Shown here: positions 9,288 to 18,534 of the stretch, piece after piece
Position numbering within the stretch: position 1 is the stretch's first letter
Layout of the letters: the number at the start of each line of letters is the position of its first letter
Origin: CAVSUZ01 sp963791885
Lineage (GTDB): Bacteria; Pseudomonadota; Alphaproteobacteria; Acetobacterales; Acetobacteraceae
DNA: 64,000 bases
Direction: 5' to 3'
Assembly: GCA_963791885.1 (NCBI GenBank)
Contig: CAWBUL010000004.1
Coordinates: 744,001-808,000 of the forward strand
Notes under the pieces: model-generated
What the model was told of the DNA's origin: nothing
Database searches by the model: none
Seen by the model: the letters and a program-made list of their open reading frames with translations, nothing else
Position numbers and translations under genes: made by a program

Positions 9288-10294
9288 CAGCGCACCTGAG
9301 GATCCAGGAGCCAGTAGCCGATATCGCTCAGCAACTGGGTGGAGATGGCAACAATCAGCGCGATCAGCGTGGCAGCCTCGATCAATGAGATATCGCCGAA
9401 CAGCGAGGCCTGCAGCAGCATCCGGCCGAAGCCCGGATAGGCAAACACGGTTTCGGTAACCACCACGCCGCCGATCAGCCAGTTGATCTGCAGAAGAATC
9501 ACAGTGAACGGTGCGATCATCGCATTCCGCAAGGCGTGGCGCAGGATCACCGTGCGCCGCGGCAGCCCCTTCAGCGTGGCGGTGCGAATGAACGGCTTGT
9601 TCAGCACGTCGATCATGGCCGCCCGCACCATGCGGGCAACGTAGCCGGAATCATAGAGCACCAGCACCATGACCGGCAGGATGTACTGGGTGGCAAGCGG
9701 CCAGGACGAGCCTGTCGAGAGCGGTGACGTCCCCGGCAGCACTTTCAGCCAAACCGCAAACACCGCAGCCAGAATCACGCCCAGCGCGTATTCCGGCATC
9801 GATGTCATGGTGATCGACGTCACCGACAGCGCACGATCCAGCCAGCTTCCTGGTCGCATCCCGGCAAGGACGCCGAGCAGGATCGAGAGCGGGACGATAA
9901 TGGCGAAAGCGATGCCGGCGAGGACGGCCGTATTGCCCAGCCGGTTCCAAAGTACATCGTCCACCGGCACGCGGAACAACGTCGAGTAGCCGAAATTGCC
10001 GAAGTACCGCCCCTTATCCGGCTCATTGACGCCAAGGCCGAGCTTGGGATCGTCCAGCGGGTCCGCCCGCACCCCCAGCAGTACGCCCAGCCAACGGCCG
10101 TATCGCACGATCAGTGGATCGTTCAACTGCAGCTTCTGATACAGCAGATCCACCTGCTCTTGCAGCGCGTACGCACCTAAGGTTTCGCGCGCAACGTTAG
10201 TGGGTGAGAACTGCGTGACGGCGAAGACCAGGAAGGTCGCGGCGATCAGCGTGAGCACCAGCGCGGCAACACGGCGGATGATGAAACGCAGCAT
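9287..10294 (-). CDS. ABC importer permease, DppB/OppB type
   Basis: The 335-residue membrane protein has the standard DppB layout: first membrane helix (LVLTLIAATFLVFAVTQFSP), a long periplasmic loop, then five further helices. The EAA loop is near TATLKGLPRRTVILRHALRN. The C-terminus (LSDIGYWLLDPQVR) matches the conserved D-x-R-x-R-like ending of this family. The periplasmic loop is longer than in E. coli DppB (insert about residues 60-100, including DPLDDPKLGLGVNEPDKGRY), as seen in the larger alphaproteobacterial versions. It is followed directly by the DppC-like gene. Confidence 0.95.
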   Translation of the reverse strand: MLRFIIRRVAALVLTLIAATFLVFAVTQFSPTNVARETLGAYALQEQVDLLYQKLQLNDPLIVRYGRWLGVLLGVRADPLDDPKLGLGVNEPDKGRYFGNFGYSTLFRVPVDDVLWNRLGNTAVLAGIAFAIIVPLSILLGVLAGMRPGSWLDRALSVTSITMTSMPEYALGVILAAVFAVWLKVLPGTSPLSTGSSWPLATQYILPVMVLVLYDSGYVARMVRAAMIDVLNKPFIRTATLKGLPRRTVILRHALRNAMIAPFTVILLQINWLIGGVVVTETVFAYPGFGRMLLQASLFGDISLIEAATLIALIVAISTQLLSDIGYWLLDPQVR

Positions 10295-10306
10295 CGCCCG
10301 TCCGGA

Positions 10307-11980
10307 TCAGGTGCCGATCGCGATCTCGTTGCCGAAGACGTAGTTGCTGGGATGCATGTTGAAGCCTTTGACCTTCTTGTCCATGAACGTGAAAGCCTCG
10401 GCAAACATCGGCTGCGCCATCGGGCCGTCGGTCTGAAGGATGTTCTGCAGTTTGGCCATCACCTCGGCGCGCTTCTTGGATTCCAGGATGCCGCCGGCCT
10501 GGTTGAGCAGAGTGTCGAATTCCGGATTGGAGTAGCCGGTCTCATTCCAGGGCACGCCCGTGCGATATGCTAAATTCAGCAGCATGACGCCAAGCGGCCG
10601 ATGGTACCAGATCGTGCAACCGAACGGCACCTTGGTCCACACGTTCCAATACTCGGCGCCCGGCATGACATTCAGCTTCACCTGCACGCCGATGTCTTTC
10701 CATTGCTCGACGGCAGCCTGGCACTGGGCGACGATCCAGCCCATGTCGGACGGCACGGCGAGTTCGGTCTGCAACCCGTTCGGATAGCCTGCCTCGGCGA
10801 GCAGCTTCTTCGCCTGATCAACGTCGCGATTGACGTCCGGCACCTTGCCATAGTCCGGCAGTACGGGTGAGACATGGCAGTCCTGACCCAGCGTGCCGAG
10901 GCCGCGAAGGGCGAGCTCGATAAAGCTCTTGTTGTCGAGGCCAAGGCGCATGGCCATACGTACCTTGGGATCGTTCCACGGCTTCTGATCGACATGGAAC
11001 TTCAGTACCGCGCATTGCGCACTGCCAACCTTGTGCAACTCCAGGAATGACATGGCCTGAAGCGCGGGAGCCTGACTGGGATCGGCGACAACCAAGCCAT
11101 CAATCTGATGGGATGCCATGGCAGAAATGCCGGTGGCGGCGTCATCGCCGAGATCGATGAACTGCATGGAGTTAAGATATGGGCCGCTGCCCCAGTAGGA
11201 TTTCGCGGCCGTCACCGTGGCGATCTTGCCGATCTGATATTCGGTCATGGTGAAGGCGCCGGTGCCCTGGGAGCCGATGCCGAATACGCCCTTGTCGCCC
11301 GGATAGAGCATGAGTGCGGGGTAGTGGAACAAATATTCGGGGATGGCGACCTGCGGTACCTGCCCGTTCAGGCGGATGGTGTGGTCATCGACCTTCTCGA
11401 TCGCGTTCGCATCCCACCATTCCAGCTTGGTGGCAGGCTTGCCGTCCTTGTCGGTGCCATTCGGCACCTTCTTGAGCATGAAGTCCTGGATCAGACCGAT
11501 GAATGACGAACCAACCGCGGGATCGGTCAGCCGCTTGAGATTCCACATCACGTCGTCGGCGGTGAAGTCATCGCCATTGTGCCACTTCACGCCCTGCCGG
11601 ATCTTCAGCGTCCAGGTCTTCAGGTCCTCACTCGGCTCCCAGCTTTCGAGCAGATAGGGATGGGTGACATTCTTCTGATCGGTCAACGTCAGGTATTCGC
11701 AGACTTGGCGGGTGACGTTGGAATCGTAGCCGCCCCATGAATATGTTGCTGGGTCGTTCAGTGCCTTGACGCGGGTGCCCAGGCGGAGCGTGCCGCCCTT
11801 TGGCATCGACGCGGTTTGCGCCGCGGCTGGTGTGTATCGCGCACCAACAAAGGCGTAGGCGGCGGGGGCGGTCATACCGACAAGCGTGGCGAAGCGCACG
11901 AACTCCCGCCGGCTGATCTGCCCTTTCGCAAGCTCGCGTTTTAGCAGCGCAATATTGCGATTGTCGCGTTCGTTCGTCAT
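10307..11980 (-). CDS. Periplasmic substrate-binding protein, peptide/opine family (SBP_bac_5), Tat-exported
   Basis: Start at 11980 (MTNERDNRNI) is chosen because a GGGGGGC ribosome-binding site lies just upstream; a longer frame upstream has no support. The N-terminus carries a twin-arginine signal (ISRREFVRFATLVGMTAPAAYAF), so export of the folded protein is likely. The mature part shows SBP_bac_5 hallmarks: LTWTLKIRQGVKWHNGDDFTADDVMW-like core (here KTWTLKIRQGVKWHNGDDF), NLKRLTDP and AYRTGVPWNETGYSNPEFD. At about 557 residues it has the usual length. It is the first gene of the operon running to 1726. Family ligands include dipeptides, opines, nickel chelates and betaine-like compounds; the ligand here is unknown. 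Confidence 0.92.
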   Translation of the reverse strand: MTNERDNRNIALLKRELAKGQISRREFVRFATLVGMTAPAAYAFVGARYTPAAAQTASMPKGGTLRLGTRVKALNDPATYSWGGYDSNVTRQVCEYLTLTDQKNVTHPYLLESWEPSEDLKTWTLKIRQGVKWHNGDDFTADDVMWNLKRLTDPAVGSSFIGLIQDFMLKKVPNGTDKDGKPATKLEWWDANAIEKVDDHTIRLNGQVPQVAIPEYLFHYPALMLYPGDKGVFGIGSQGTGAFTMTEYQIGKIATVTAAKSYWGSGPYLNSMQFIDLGDDAATGISAMASHQIDGLVVADPSQAPALQAMSFLELHKVGSAQCAVLKFHVDQKPWNDPKVRMAMRLGLDNKSFIELALRGLGTLGQDCHVSPVLPDYGKVPDVNRDVDQAKKLLAEAGYPNGLQTELAVPSDMGWIVAQCQAAVEQWKDIGVQVKLNVMPGAEYWNVWTKVPFGCTIWYHRPLGVMLLNLAYRTGVPWNETGYSNPEFDTLLNQAGGILESKKRAEVMAKLQNILQTDGPMAQPMFAEAFTFMDKKVKGFNMHPSNYVFGNEIAIGT

Positions 11981-12074
11981 TGAGCCCCCCGCCAATATTG
12001 CAGAACCTTTGCATGTGGCCAGAGCCCGTGTCCATCGGGCGCCGAAAAGCGGGGGCGTGGGGCTGGTCGGGCGG

Positions 12075-13265
12075 CTACGGCCGTAGCAGAGCAACGGTGT
12101 GGTGGGCGATCATGGCTTCCTCATTGGTGGGAATCACCCGCAATTCCAGCCGGCTGCCGGGCGCGCCGATCATTTCGGCAGCGCACGCGTTGCCCGCCTC
12201 ATCCAACCGGGCGCCCAACCAATCCAGGCGGGCCGCCACCATCGCCCGAATCTCCGCCGCGTTCTCTCCAATGCCGGCCGTGAAGACGAAGCCATCGAGC
12301 CCGCCCAGGCTACTGACCAAAGCTCCGGTCTCGCGCGCAATGCGGAACACGAACAGCTCGACCGCCTCCCGCGCGGCTTGCTCCGTGCTGGCGAGCAGCG
12401 TGCGCATGTCGCTGCTGACGCCCGAGACGCCGAGCAGCCCGGATTCATTGTAAAGCATGTGCTCCACCTGGTCCGGCGCCAGATGGTGCTGTTGCTGAAG
12501 ATACAGGATCGCGCCCGGATCGATCGTGCCGGTGCGCGTCCCCATCACCAGTCCGTCCAGTGCGGTGAAGCCCATCGTCGTGTCGACGCTGACGCCGCCC
12601 CGCATGGCGCAAAGGCTGGCACCGTTGCCCAGATGGGCAACGATCACGCGTCCGCGCGCGAGCGCTGGCGCCGTTTCGCGCAAGCGTCCGGCAATATACT
12701 CATAGGACAAGCCGTGGAACCCGTAGCGGCGCACGCCTTCCGCCGCGAAGCGGCGTGGCAGCGCAATCTGCCGCGCCACAGGCGCCATGGTGTGATGGAA
12801 GGCCGTGTCGTAGCACGCGACCTGCGGCAAGTCCGGACGTGCGGCGGCGATAGCGCGGATCGGCGAGAGATTGTGCGGCTGATGTAGCGGCGCCAACGGC
12901 ACCAGCGCCTGCAGCGCCTCCAAAACCGATGGCGTGATGCGTTCCGGTCCGATGTGATCGGCGCCCCCATGCACGATGCGATGGCCCACGCCAATCAGCG
13001 CCTCGGCGCCCACGTGTCGAGCGACCCACTCCAGCAGCGCGCCGAGCAGCGCCTCGTGGGATTGGCCGGCATCGGACCACCGCTGTTCATGCAGTGTCTT
13101 CCCGTCCGGCGTTTTCGCGATGAAATGTGGCGCGGTGCCGATGCCTTCCACCTGTCCACGCGAAACCGGAGTGAGCGTCGCACCTGTTTCGAATAGCGCG
13201 AACTTGATGCTGGACGATCCGGCGTTGATGGTCAGGACCGCCTTCGCCGACACGTCATCAGTCAT
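12075..13265 (-). CDS. ackA: Acetate kinase
   Basis: Start at 13265 (MTDDVSAKAVLTINAGSSS) is preceded by GAAGGG at a good distance; a longer frame to 13331 is less likely. The 396-residue product has the acetokinase signatures VLTINAGSSSIKFALF, GVGHRIVHGGADH, the phosphate-binding VAHLGNGASLCAMRGG and FTAGIGENAAEIR. The enzyme makes ATP and acetate from acetyl phosphate in the cytoplasm. The divergent neighbour is phosphoketolase, which produces acetyl phosphate, so the pair forms a short ATP-yielding route from xylulose-5-P or fructose-6-P to acetate. No phosphotransacetylase gene is seen beside it. Confidence 0.96.
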   Translation of the reverse strand: MTDDVSAKAVLTINAGSSSIKFALFETGATLTPVSRGQVEGIGTAPHFIAKTPDGKTLHEQRWSDAGQSHEALLGALLEWVARHVGAEALIGVGHRIVHGGADHIGPERITPSVLEALQALVPLAPLHQPHNLSPIRAIAAARPDLPQVACYDTAFHHTMAPVARQIALPRRFAAEGVRRYGFHGLSYEYIAGRLRETAPALARGRVIVAHLGNGASLCAMRGGVSVDTTMGFTALDGLVMGTRTGTIDPGAILYLQQQHHLAPDQVEHMLYNESGLLGVSGVSSDMRTLLASTEQAAREAVELFVFRIARETGALVSSLGGLDGFVFTAGIGENAAEIRAMVAARLDWLGARLDEAGNACAAEMIGAPGSRLELRVIPTNEEAMIAHHTVALLRP

Positions 13266-13450
13266 CGCATCACCCTTCATCACGTTGTAACATATGCGCG
13301 GCGGGTTGGCGGGCAGCGCCGCGCGAAACAAGACTCTGATACCATGGGTCGCGATCAGCGAAACATGGTATCAGCCTTGCCACGCCCACGCGGTGGATCA
13401 ATAACGCAGAGCCGCATCATCGTGCCAGACCGTCGTGAAGGAGCACCCGC
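13266..13450. promoter_or_regulatory. Divergent control region between ackA and phosphoketolase
   Basis: About 185 bp separate the two divergently read starts and must hold both promoters. A pair of GATACCATG/CATGGTATC half-sites (13340-13346 and 13364-13372) forms an inverted repeat, ATACCATGG...ACATGGTAT, with a spacer of about 17 bp. This is a candidate operator for joint control; the regulator is not known. Confidence 0.4.
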
Positions 13451-15838
13451 ATGCCTGACGAAAAATCCGCGCGCGATAAATCTCCGCTCGCTGAATCAGA
13501 GCTGCAACTGATGAATGAGTGGTGGCACGCCGCGAATTACCTGTCCGTCGGGCAGGTCTACCTGCTCGCCAATCCGCTGCTGCGTGAACCACTGCGCATG
13601 GAGCATGTGAAGCCGCGGCTGCTGGGGCATTGGGGCACGGTGCCGGGGCTTAATTTCATCTGGGCGCATCTGAACCGGATGATCCGCGCGCGCGACCTGA
13701 ACATCCTCTATATCGCCGGACCGGGGCATGGCGCGCCGGGGGTGGTTGCGAACACGTATCTGGAAGGCACGTATAGCGAACTCTATCCCGATGTGTCGCA
13801 GGATGTGGAAGGGATGACGAAGCTGGTCCGCCAGTTCTCCTTCCCCGGCGGCATCCCGAGCCATGCAGCGCCGGAGACGCCAGGCTCCATCCATGAAGGC
13901 GGCGAGCTCGGGTATTCGCTGGCGCATGCCTTCGGGGCGGTGCTCGACAATCCGGATCTGATCACCGCTTGCGTGGTGGGCGATGGCGAAGCGGAAACCG
14001 GGCCGCTGGCGACGTCCTGGCATTGCAACAAGTTTCTCAATCCGGCGACGGACGGAGCGGTGCTGCCGATCCTGCACCTGAACGGCTACAAGATCGCCAA
14101 TCCCACCGTGCTGGCGCGCATCGAGCCCGAGGAGCTCGACCATCTGCTGCGCGGCTACGGCTACGCGCCGCACTATGTAGAGGGTGACGATCCGCTGGTG
14201 ATGCATCAGCGCATGGCGAACGTGATGGATGAGGTGTTTGACCAAATCCGGGCCATCCAGCAGCGCGCGCGCGATGGCGGTGACATTTCGCGGCCACGCT
14301 GGCCGATGATCGTGCTGCGCAGTCCGAAGGGTTGGACAGGGCCGAAGACCGTGGACGGACTGAAGACCGAAGGGTTTTGGCGCGCGCACCAGGTGCCGTT
14401 CACCATGGAGAATCCGAAGCACCTCGCGCTGCTGGACGAATGGCTGAAGAGCTATAAGCCGGACGTGTTGTTCACCAAGGAAGGCAAGCTGCGGGACGAT
14501 ATCGCCGCGCTGTCACCCAGGGGCACGCGGCGCATGAGCGCCAATCCGCACGCCAATGGAGGCCTGCTCAAGAAGCCGCTGAAGCTGCCGGACTTCCGCG
14601 ACTATGCGGTGGATGCGTCGAAGCCCGGACGGCTGGAGGCTTCGGCCACGAAGACGGTCGGCACGTTCCTGCGCGACGTGATGAAGATGAGCGAGGCGAC
14701 GCGGAATTTCCGCATCATGGGGCCGGATGAGACCGCGTCCAATCGGTTGCAGGATGTATTTGAAGCGACCGACCGCGCCTGGGACGCGGCAACCATCCCC
14801 GAGGATGTGGATCTGGCGCCGAACGGCCGCGTGATGGAGATCCTCAGCGAGCATGTCTGCGAGGGTTGGCTCGAAGGGTATCTGCTGACCGGGCGGCACG
14901 GCATTTTCAACTGCTACGAGGCGTTCATCCACATTATAGATTCGATGTTCAACCAGCACGCCAAGTGGCTGAAGACCAGCCGGGAAGTCGAATGGCGCCG
15001 CCCAATCGCCTCATTGAACTACATTCTATCCTCCCATGTGTGGCGGCAGGACCATAACGGGTTCAGTCATCAGGACCCGGGCTTCATTGATCATGTGACC
15101 AACAAGAAGGCGGATATCGTGCGGGTTTATCTGCCACCGGATGCAAATACCGCGCTCTATGTGATGGATCACTGCCTGCGCAGTTGGGACCGTATCAACG
15201 TCATCGTCGCGGGCAAGCAGCCACATCCCCAGTGGCTCGATATGGACGCGGCGGTGAAGCACTGCACCCAGGGCATTGGCATGTGGGAGTGGGCGAGCAA
15301 CGACCGTGGCGGCGAACCGGATGTGGTCATGGCGTGCTGCGGCGACGTGCCGACGATGGAGGCGCTGGCGGCGGTTGATCTGCTGCGCCAGCACCTGCCC
15401 GATCTGAAGGTGCGCGTGGTCAATGTGGTGGACCTGATGACACTGCAGCCGAAGACGCAGCACCCGCACGGCCTGACCGATCAGGATTTCGACGCGCTGT
15501 TTACCCCAGCCAAACCAGTGATTTTTGCCTATCATGGCTATCCGACGCTGATCCACCGGCTAACCTATAAGCGGCGCAACCACGACAATTTCCACGTACG
15601 GGGCTTCGAGGAGGAAGGCACCACGACCACGCCGTTCGACATGGTGGTGCGCAATCGGCTCGACCGTTTCCACCTGGTGGGCGACGTGATCGATCGGGTG
15701 CCTCGGCTGGGCGCGGCAGCGGCCTATGTGAAGCAGGCGATCCGCGACAAGCTGATCGAGCATGAGCAGTATATCCGCGCCCATGGGGAGGATCTGCCGG
15801 AAGTGCGCGACTGGGTGTGGCCAGAGAAGCATGAGTAG
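13451..15838 (+). CDS. xfp: Xylulose-5-phosphate/fructose-6-phosphate phosphoketolase
   Basis: The 795-residue protein has the normal phosphoketolase length. It shows the family patterns GHWGTVPGLNFIWAHLNR, AGPGHGAPG, SFPGGIPSHAAPETPGSIHEGGE and the thiamine-diphosphate motif GDGEAETGPLATSWHCNKF. The C-terminal transketolase-like part includes SHQDPGFIDHVTNKKAD and FAYHGYPTLIHRLTYKRRNH. The enzyme splits xylulose-5-P or fructose-6-P with phosphate, giving acetyl phosphate and a triose or tetrose phosphate. It is divergent from ackA and is preceded by GAAGGAG. Such pairs are frequent in acetic acid bacteria and relatives. Confidence 0.97.
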   Translation: MPDEKSARDKSPLAESELQLMNEWWHAANYLSVGQVYLLANPLLREPLRMEHVKPRLLGHWGTVPGLNFIWAHLNRMIRARDLNILYIAGPGHGAPGVVANTYLEGTYSELYPDVSQDVEGMTKLVRQFSFPGGIPSHAAPETPGSIHEGGELGYSLAHAFGAVLDNPDLITACVVGDGEAETGPLATSWHCNKFLNPATDGAVLPILHLNGYKIANPTVLARIEPEELDHLLRGYGYAPHYVEGDDPLVMHQRMANVMDEVFDQIRAIQQRARDGGDISRPRWPMIVLRSPKGWTGPKTVDGLKTEGFWRAHQVPFTMENPKHLALLDEWLKSYKPDVLFTKEGKLRDDIAALSPRGTRRMSANPHANGGLLKKPLKLPDFRDYAVDASKPGRLEASATKTVGTFLRDVMKMSEATRNFRIMGPDETASNRLQDVFEATDRAWDAATIPEDVDLAPNGRVMEILSEHVCEGWLEGYLLTGRHGIFNCYEAFIHIIDSMFNQHAKWLKTSREVEWRRPIASLNYILSSHVWRQDHNGFSHQDPGFIDHVTNKKADIVRVYLPPDANTALYVMDHCLRSWDRINVIVAGKQPHPQWLDMDAAVKHCTQGIGMWEWASNDRGGEPDVVMACCGDVPTMEALAAVDLLRQHLPDLKVRVVNVVDLMTLQPKTQHPHGLTDQDFDALFTPAKPVIFAYHGYPTLIHRLTYKRRNHDNFHVRGFEEEGTTTTPFDMVVRNRLDRFHLVGDVIDRVPRLGAAAAYVKQAIRDKLIEHEQYIRAHGEDLPEVRDWVWPEKHE

Positions 15839-15871
15839 AAGCGTGGGTAAAAGCGCGGATAGGGCAGGGGA

Positions 15872-16264
15872 TTACACGCCTTTCGGTTCCCAGATCCCCG
15901 GTACTTCGTAAGCCTCATCGGCACCCGGCCAGGGTGGCATGGCCGTGCCGACCGCAACCAGCGGTGCGGTGCCCTCCGCGCGGAACTGGAAATGTGTGCC
16001 GACGGGGATCAAGACCGACGTCCCCGCTTCGACCTCTATCACGCTCTCCTGCTCTTCCAGCTTGCGCCACATCCGACCGCTGCCCGACAGGAAGAGCCAG
16101 ACCTCCTCTATGGTGCGATGCGCCACGGCGCGGGAAACGGCACCGGCGCGCAACGTAAAATGCGCCATGCTGCCGCGAGCGCCGGCGCAAAGGACGCGAA
16201 CGTCCGAACCATCGGGAGCAATGGCATCGGGGGCGGTAGGCAGGCGAATGTGGTCCGGGGGCAT
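15872..16264 (-). CDS. Single-domain cupin protein
   Basis: The 130 residues fold as one cupin barrel. Motif 1 is degenerate (AVSRAVAHRTIEEVWLFLSGSGRMWR), with one His and one Glu visible. Motif 2 is VEAGTSVLIPVGTHFQFRAEG. The protein ends with PWPGADEAYEVPGIWEPKGV, as in many stand-alone cupins of unknown role. It converges on the phosphoketolase gene with a 33 bp gap and is probably transcribed alone. A function cannot be assigned; the metal site looks incomplete compared with dioxygenases. Confidence 0.8.
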   Translation of the reverse strand: MPPDHIRLPTAPDAIAPDGSDVRVLCAGARGSMAHFTLRAGAVSRAVAHRTIEEVWLFLSGSGRMWRKLEEQESVIEVEAGTSVLIPVGTHFQFRAEGTAPLVAVGTAMPPWPGADEAYEVPGIWEPKGV

Positions 16265-16276
16265 TGGCGTTCTCCT

Positions 16277-16573
16277 TCAGCCCGCGCCCGGTCGCGCAAG
16301 CAGAATCAGTGCCAAGAGTTGCGACATTTGTGATAGCGCTACGCCACGCCGGCCAGACGGTCCGGTCGAATTCATCACCGCAAGGTGCACCACGACGAGA
16401 TCGTACTCGGATATAACGATGACAAACTGGCCCCCGTAGCCCCACGCGAAAAACGTGCCGGTAGGTGCCGGGAAGGGTGACCCTGACGATACGACCCACC
16501 ACAGGAAACCATATCCGAACCCGTCATCGGCTGATGAGTAAGTCTTGGTGCCGTCCACCCCATCAGGCCACAC
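16277..16573 (-). pseudogene. C-terminal remnant of a serine hydrolase (class C beta-lactamase family)
   Basis: The frame encodes GYGFLWWVVSS, then FFAWGYGGQFVIVISEYDLVVVH, which is the C-terminal KTG/HTG-side strand region of beta-lactamase-related serine hydrolases (usual form GYGGQ.I.V.PE.DLVVV). Only about 98 residues remain. The catalytic SxxK and YxN parts are missing, and the region upstream now serves as leader of the GMC oxidoreductase gene. It appears to be a deletion remnant. Confidence 0.65.
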
Positions 16574-16725
16574 GCAATCACACGTCGAGCAGGGTGCGGC
16601 TTGGTCGCATGCAGGGGTCTCCCGAACCGGCTTCTAACGGGGTTGCCGCGGAACCGACAGGGCTGGATGGGCGCGCCGGTCCTATGTTTACTGCTGTCCA
16701 GAGGAGGGGCCGGGGGCAGGGGACG

Positions 16726-18399
16726 ATGCGGTCCGAACCAGTCGTAAACGAATTCGACTACGTCATCGTCGGCGCTGGGTCGGCCGGATGCGTGCTCGCG
16801 GACCGGCTGACCGAGGACGGGCGGAACCGCGTGCTGGTGCTCGAGTACGGTGGCACCGACCGCTCGATGGTGGTTCAGATGCCGGCCGCGCTGTCCATCC
16901 CAATGAACATGGATCGTTACAACTGGGGCTATTCGACAGAGCCCGAGCCGCACCTGGGCGGACGGGTGATGGCGACGCCCCGGGGTAAGGTGCTGGGCGG
17001 GTCATCGTCGATCAATGGGATGGTCTATGTCCGCGGCAACCCGGCCGATTACGATTTGTGGGAAACGCAGGGCGCGCACGGCTGGGGCTATCGCCACGTG
17101 TTACCCTATTTCCGCCGGGCGGAGAACCGTGCCGAGGGCGGCGACGCTTACCGGGGTGATGCCGGGCCGCTCCATACGAGCAACGGCACACTGTCCAATC
17201 CGCTCTACCGTGCCTGGATCGAAGCCGGGGGGCAGGCCGGCTACGCCATCACCGAAGACGTCAATGGCTTCCGACAAGAGGGCTTCGGGCGGATGGACAT
17301 GACCGTCCATCGCGGACGGCGCTGGAGTACCGCCAGCGCGTATCTGCGCCCGGCGATGCGGCGACCGAACCTGCGGGTGGAGACGCATGCGCTGGCGACG
17401 CGAATCGAATTTGAGGGGAGCCGGGCGCGGGGCATTACCTACATTCACGGCGAGGCAAGAAAGAGCGTCCGGGTGCGGGACGAGGTGCTGTTATGCGGCG
17501 GTCCAATCAACTCGCCGCAACTGCTGAAGCTGTCCGGAGTCGGCCCTGCAAAGGAGCTCTTGGCACTCGGTATCCAGGTGGTCGCGGACCGGCCGGGGGT
17601 GGGCGAGAACCTGCAGGACCACCTGGAATTTTATTTTCAGGTCGCTGTACGCCAGCCAATCACGCTATATTCCAAGATGAACCGAGTCTCGAAGGGGCTG
17701 ATCGGGGCGCAGTGGCTGCTGACCCGGCGAGGCCTCGGCGCAACCAACCATTTCGAAGCCTGCGGGTTCATCCGCAGCCGGTCCGGCATTCCCTATCCCG
17801 ACATCCAGTATCACTTCCTGCCGCTGGCCATCCGCTATGACGGCCGGGCCGTGCGGCAAGGCCATGGCATGCAGGCACATGTCGGTCCGATGCACAGCAA
17901 GAGCCGGGGATGGGTGCGGCTGCGCTCCTCGGATGCACGTGACCGACCGCGCATCCTGTTCAACTACATGAGCCAGGGGGATGACTGGATCGAGGCCCGC
18001 GCTTGCGTTCGCCTAACTCGCGAGATCTTCGCCGCACGCGCGTTCGACCCGTATCGCGGCGAGGAGATCTCGCCCGGCGCCCAGGTGCAGACCAACGAGC
18101 AGATTGACACCTTCATCCGCGAGCATGCCGAGAGCGCCTATCATCCGTGCGGGACCTGCCGCATGGGGGCTGAGGATGATCTGGCTGCCGTGGTCGATCC
18201 GCAGGGGCGGGTCATCGGCGTCGAGGGGCTCCGGGTGGTGGACAGCTCGATCATGCCTTCGATCACCACGGGCAACCTCAACGCACCCACCATCATGATC
18301 GGCGAGAAATGCGCCGATGCAATCCTTGGCCGCTCAGCACTCGCCCCCTCAAACGCGCCAGTGTATCGGGCCTTCCCCTGGGAGACGATGCAACGCTGA
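16726..18399 (+). CDS. GMC-family FAD oxidoreductase (choline dehydrogenase-like)
   Basis: Start at 16726 (MRSEPVVNEFDYVIVGAGSA) has GGGGCAGGGGAC just upstream and places the Rossmann fold right at the N-terminus; a longer open frame upstream looks non-coding. The 557 residues show DYVIVGAGSAGCVLADRL, the GMC signature PRGKVLGGSSSINGMVYVRG, LCGGPINSPQLLKLSGVG and the catalytic HPCGTCRMG...VVDSSIMPS.TGNLNAP tail. These enzymes oxidise alcohols such as choline or long-chain alcohols with FAD. The downstream genes are broken (DHDPS-like, TauD-like), so this may be the surviving part of a catabolic cluster. The substrate is not predictable. Confidence 0.92.
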   Translation: MRSEPVVNEFDYVIVGAGSAGCVLADRLTEDGRNRVLVLEYGGTDRSMVVQMPAALSIPMNMDRYNWGYSTEPEPHLGGRVMATPRGKVLGGSSSINGMVYVRGNPADYDLWETQGAHGWGYRHVLPYFRRAENRAEGGDAYRGDAGPLHTSNGTLSNPLYRAWIEAGGQAGYAITEDVNGFRQEGFGRMDMTVHRGRRWSTASAYLRPAMRRPNLRVETHALATRIEFEGSRARGITYIHGEARKSVRVRDEVLLCGGPINSPQLLKLSGVGPAKELLALGIQVVADRPGVGENLQDHLEFYFQVAVRQPITLYSKMNRVSKGLIGAQWLLTRRGLGATNHFEACGFIRSRSGIPYPDIQYHFLPLAIRYDGRAVRQGHGMQAHVGPMHSKSRGWVRLRSSDARDRPRILFNYMSQGDDWIEARACVRLTREIFAARAFDPYRGEEISPGAQVQTNEQIDTFIREHAESAYHPCGTCRMGAEDDLAAVVDPQGRVIGVEGLRVVDSSIMPSITTGNLNAPTIMIGEKCADAILGRSALAPSNAPVYRAFPWETMQR

Positions 18400-18408
18400 T
18401 GAGACCTG

Positions 18409-18530
18409 TGCCCCGACATCGTCAGTGCGATGGTCGAGGGCCGCCAACCGGGGGGTGTCGCTGCAACTCGATTGCTGGAGGACAGCGGCCTCCCTTTCGA
18501 ATGGGATAAACGCTCTGGTTCTCGCCACCG
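18409..18530 (+). pseudogene. Tail fragment of a large serine recombinase
   Basis: The reading CPDIVSAMVEGRQPGG then LLEDSGLPFEWDKR resembles the conserved C-terminal segment of large serine recombinases (APDIV.AIL.GRQP...LPLEW). Only about 40 codons remain, without a start and without the catalytic domain. It indicates a former mobile-element or phage insertion here. Confidence 0.45.
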
Positions 18531-18534
18531 GCTG

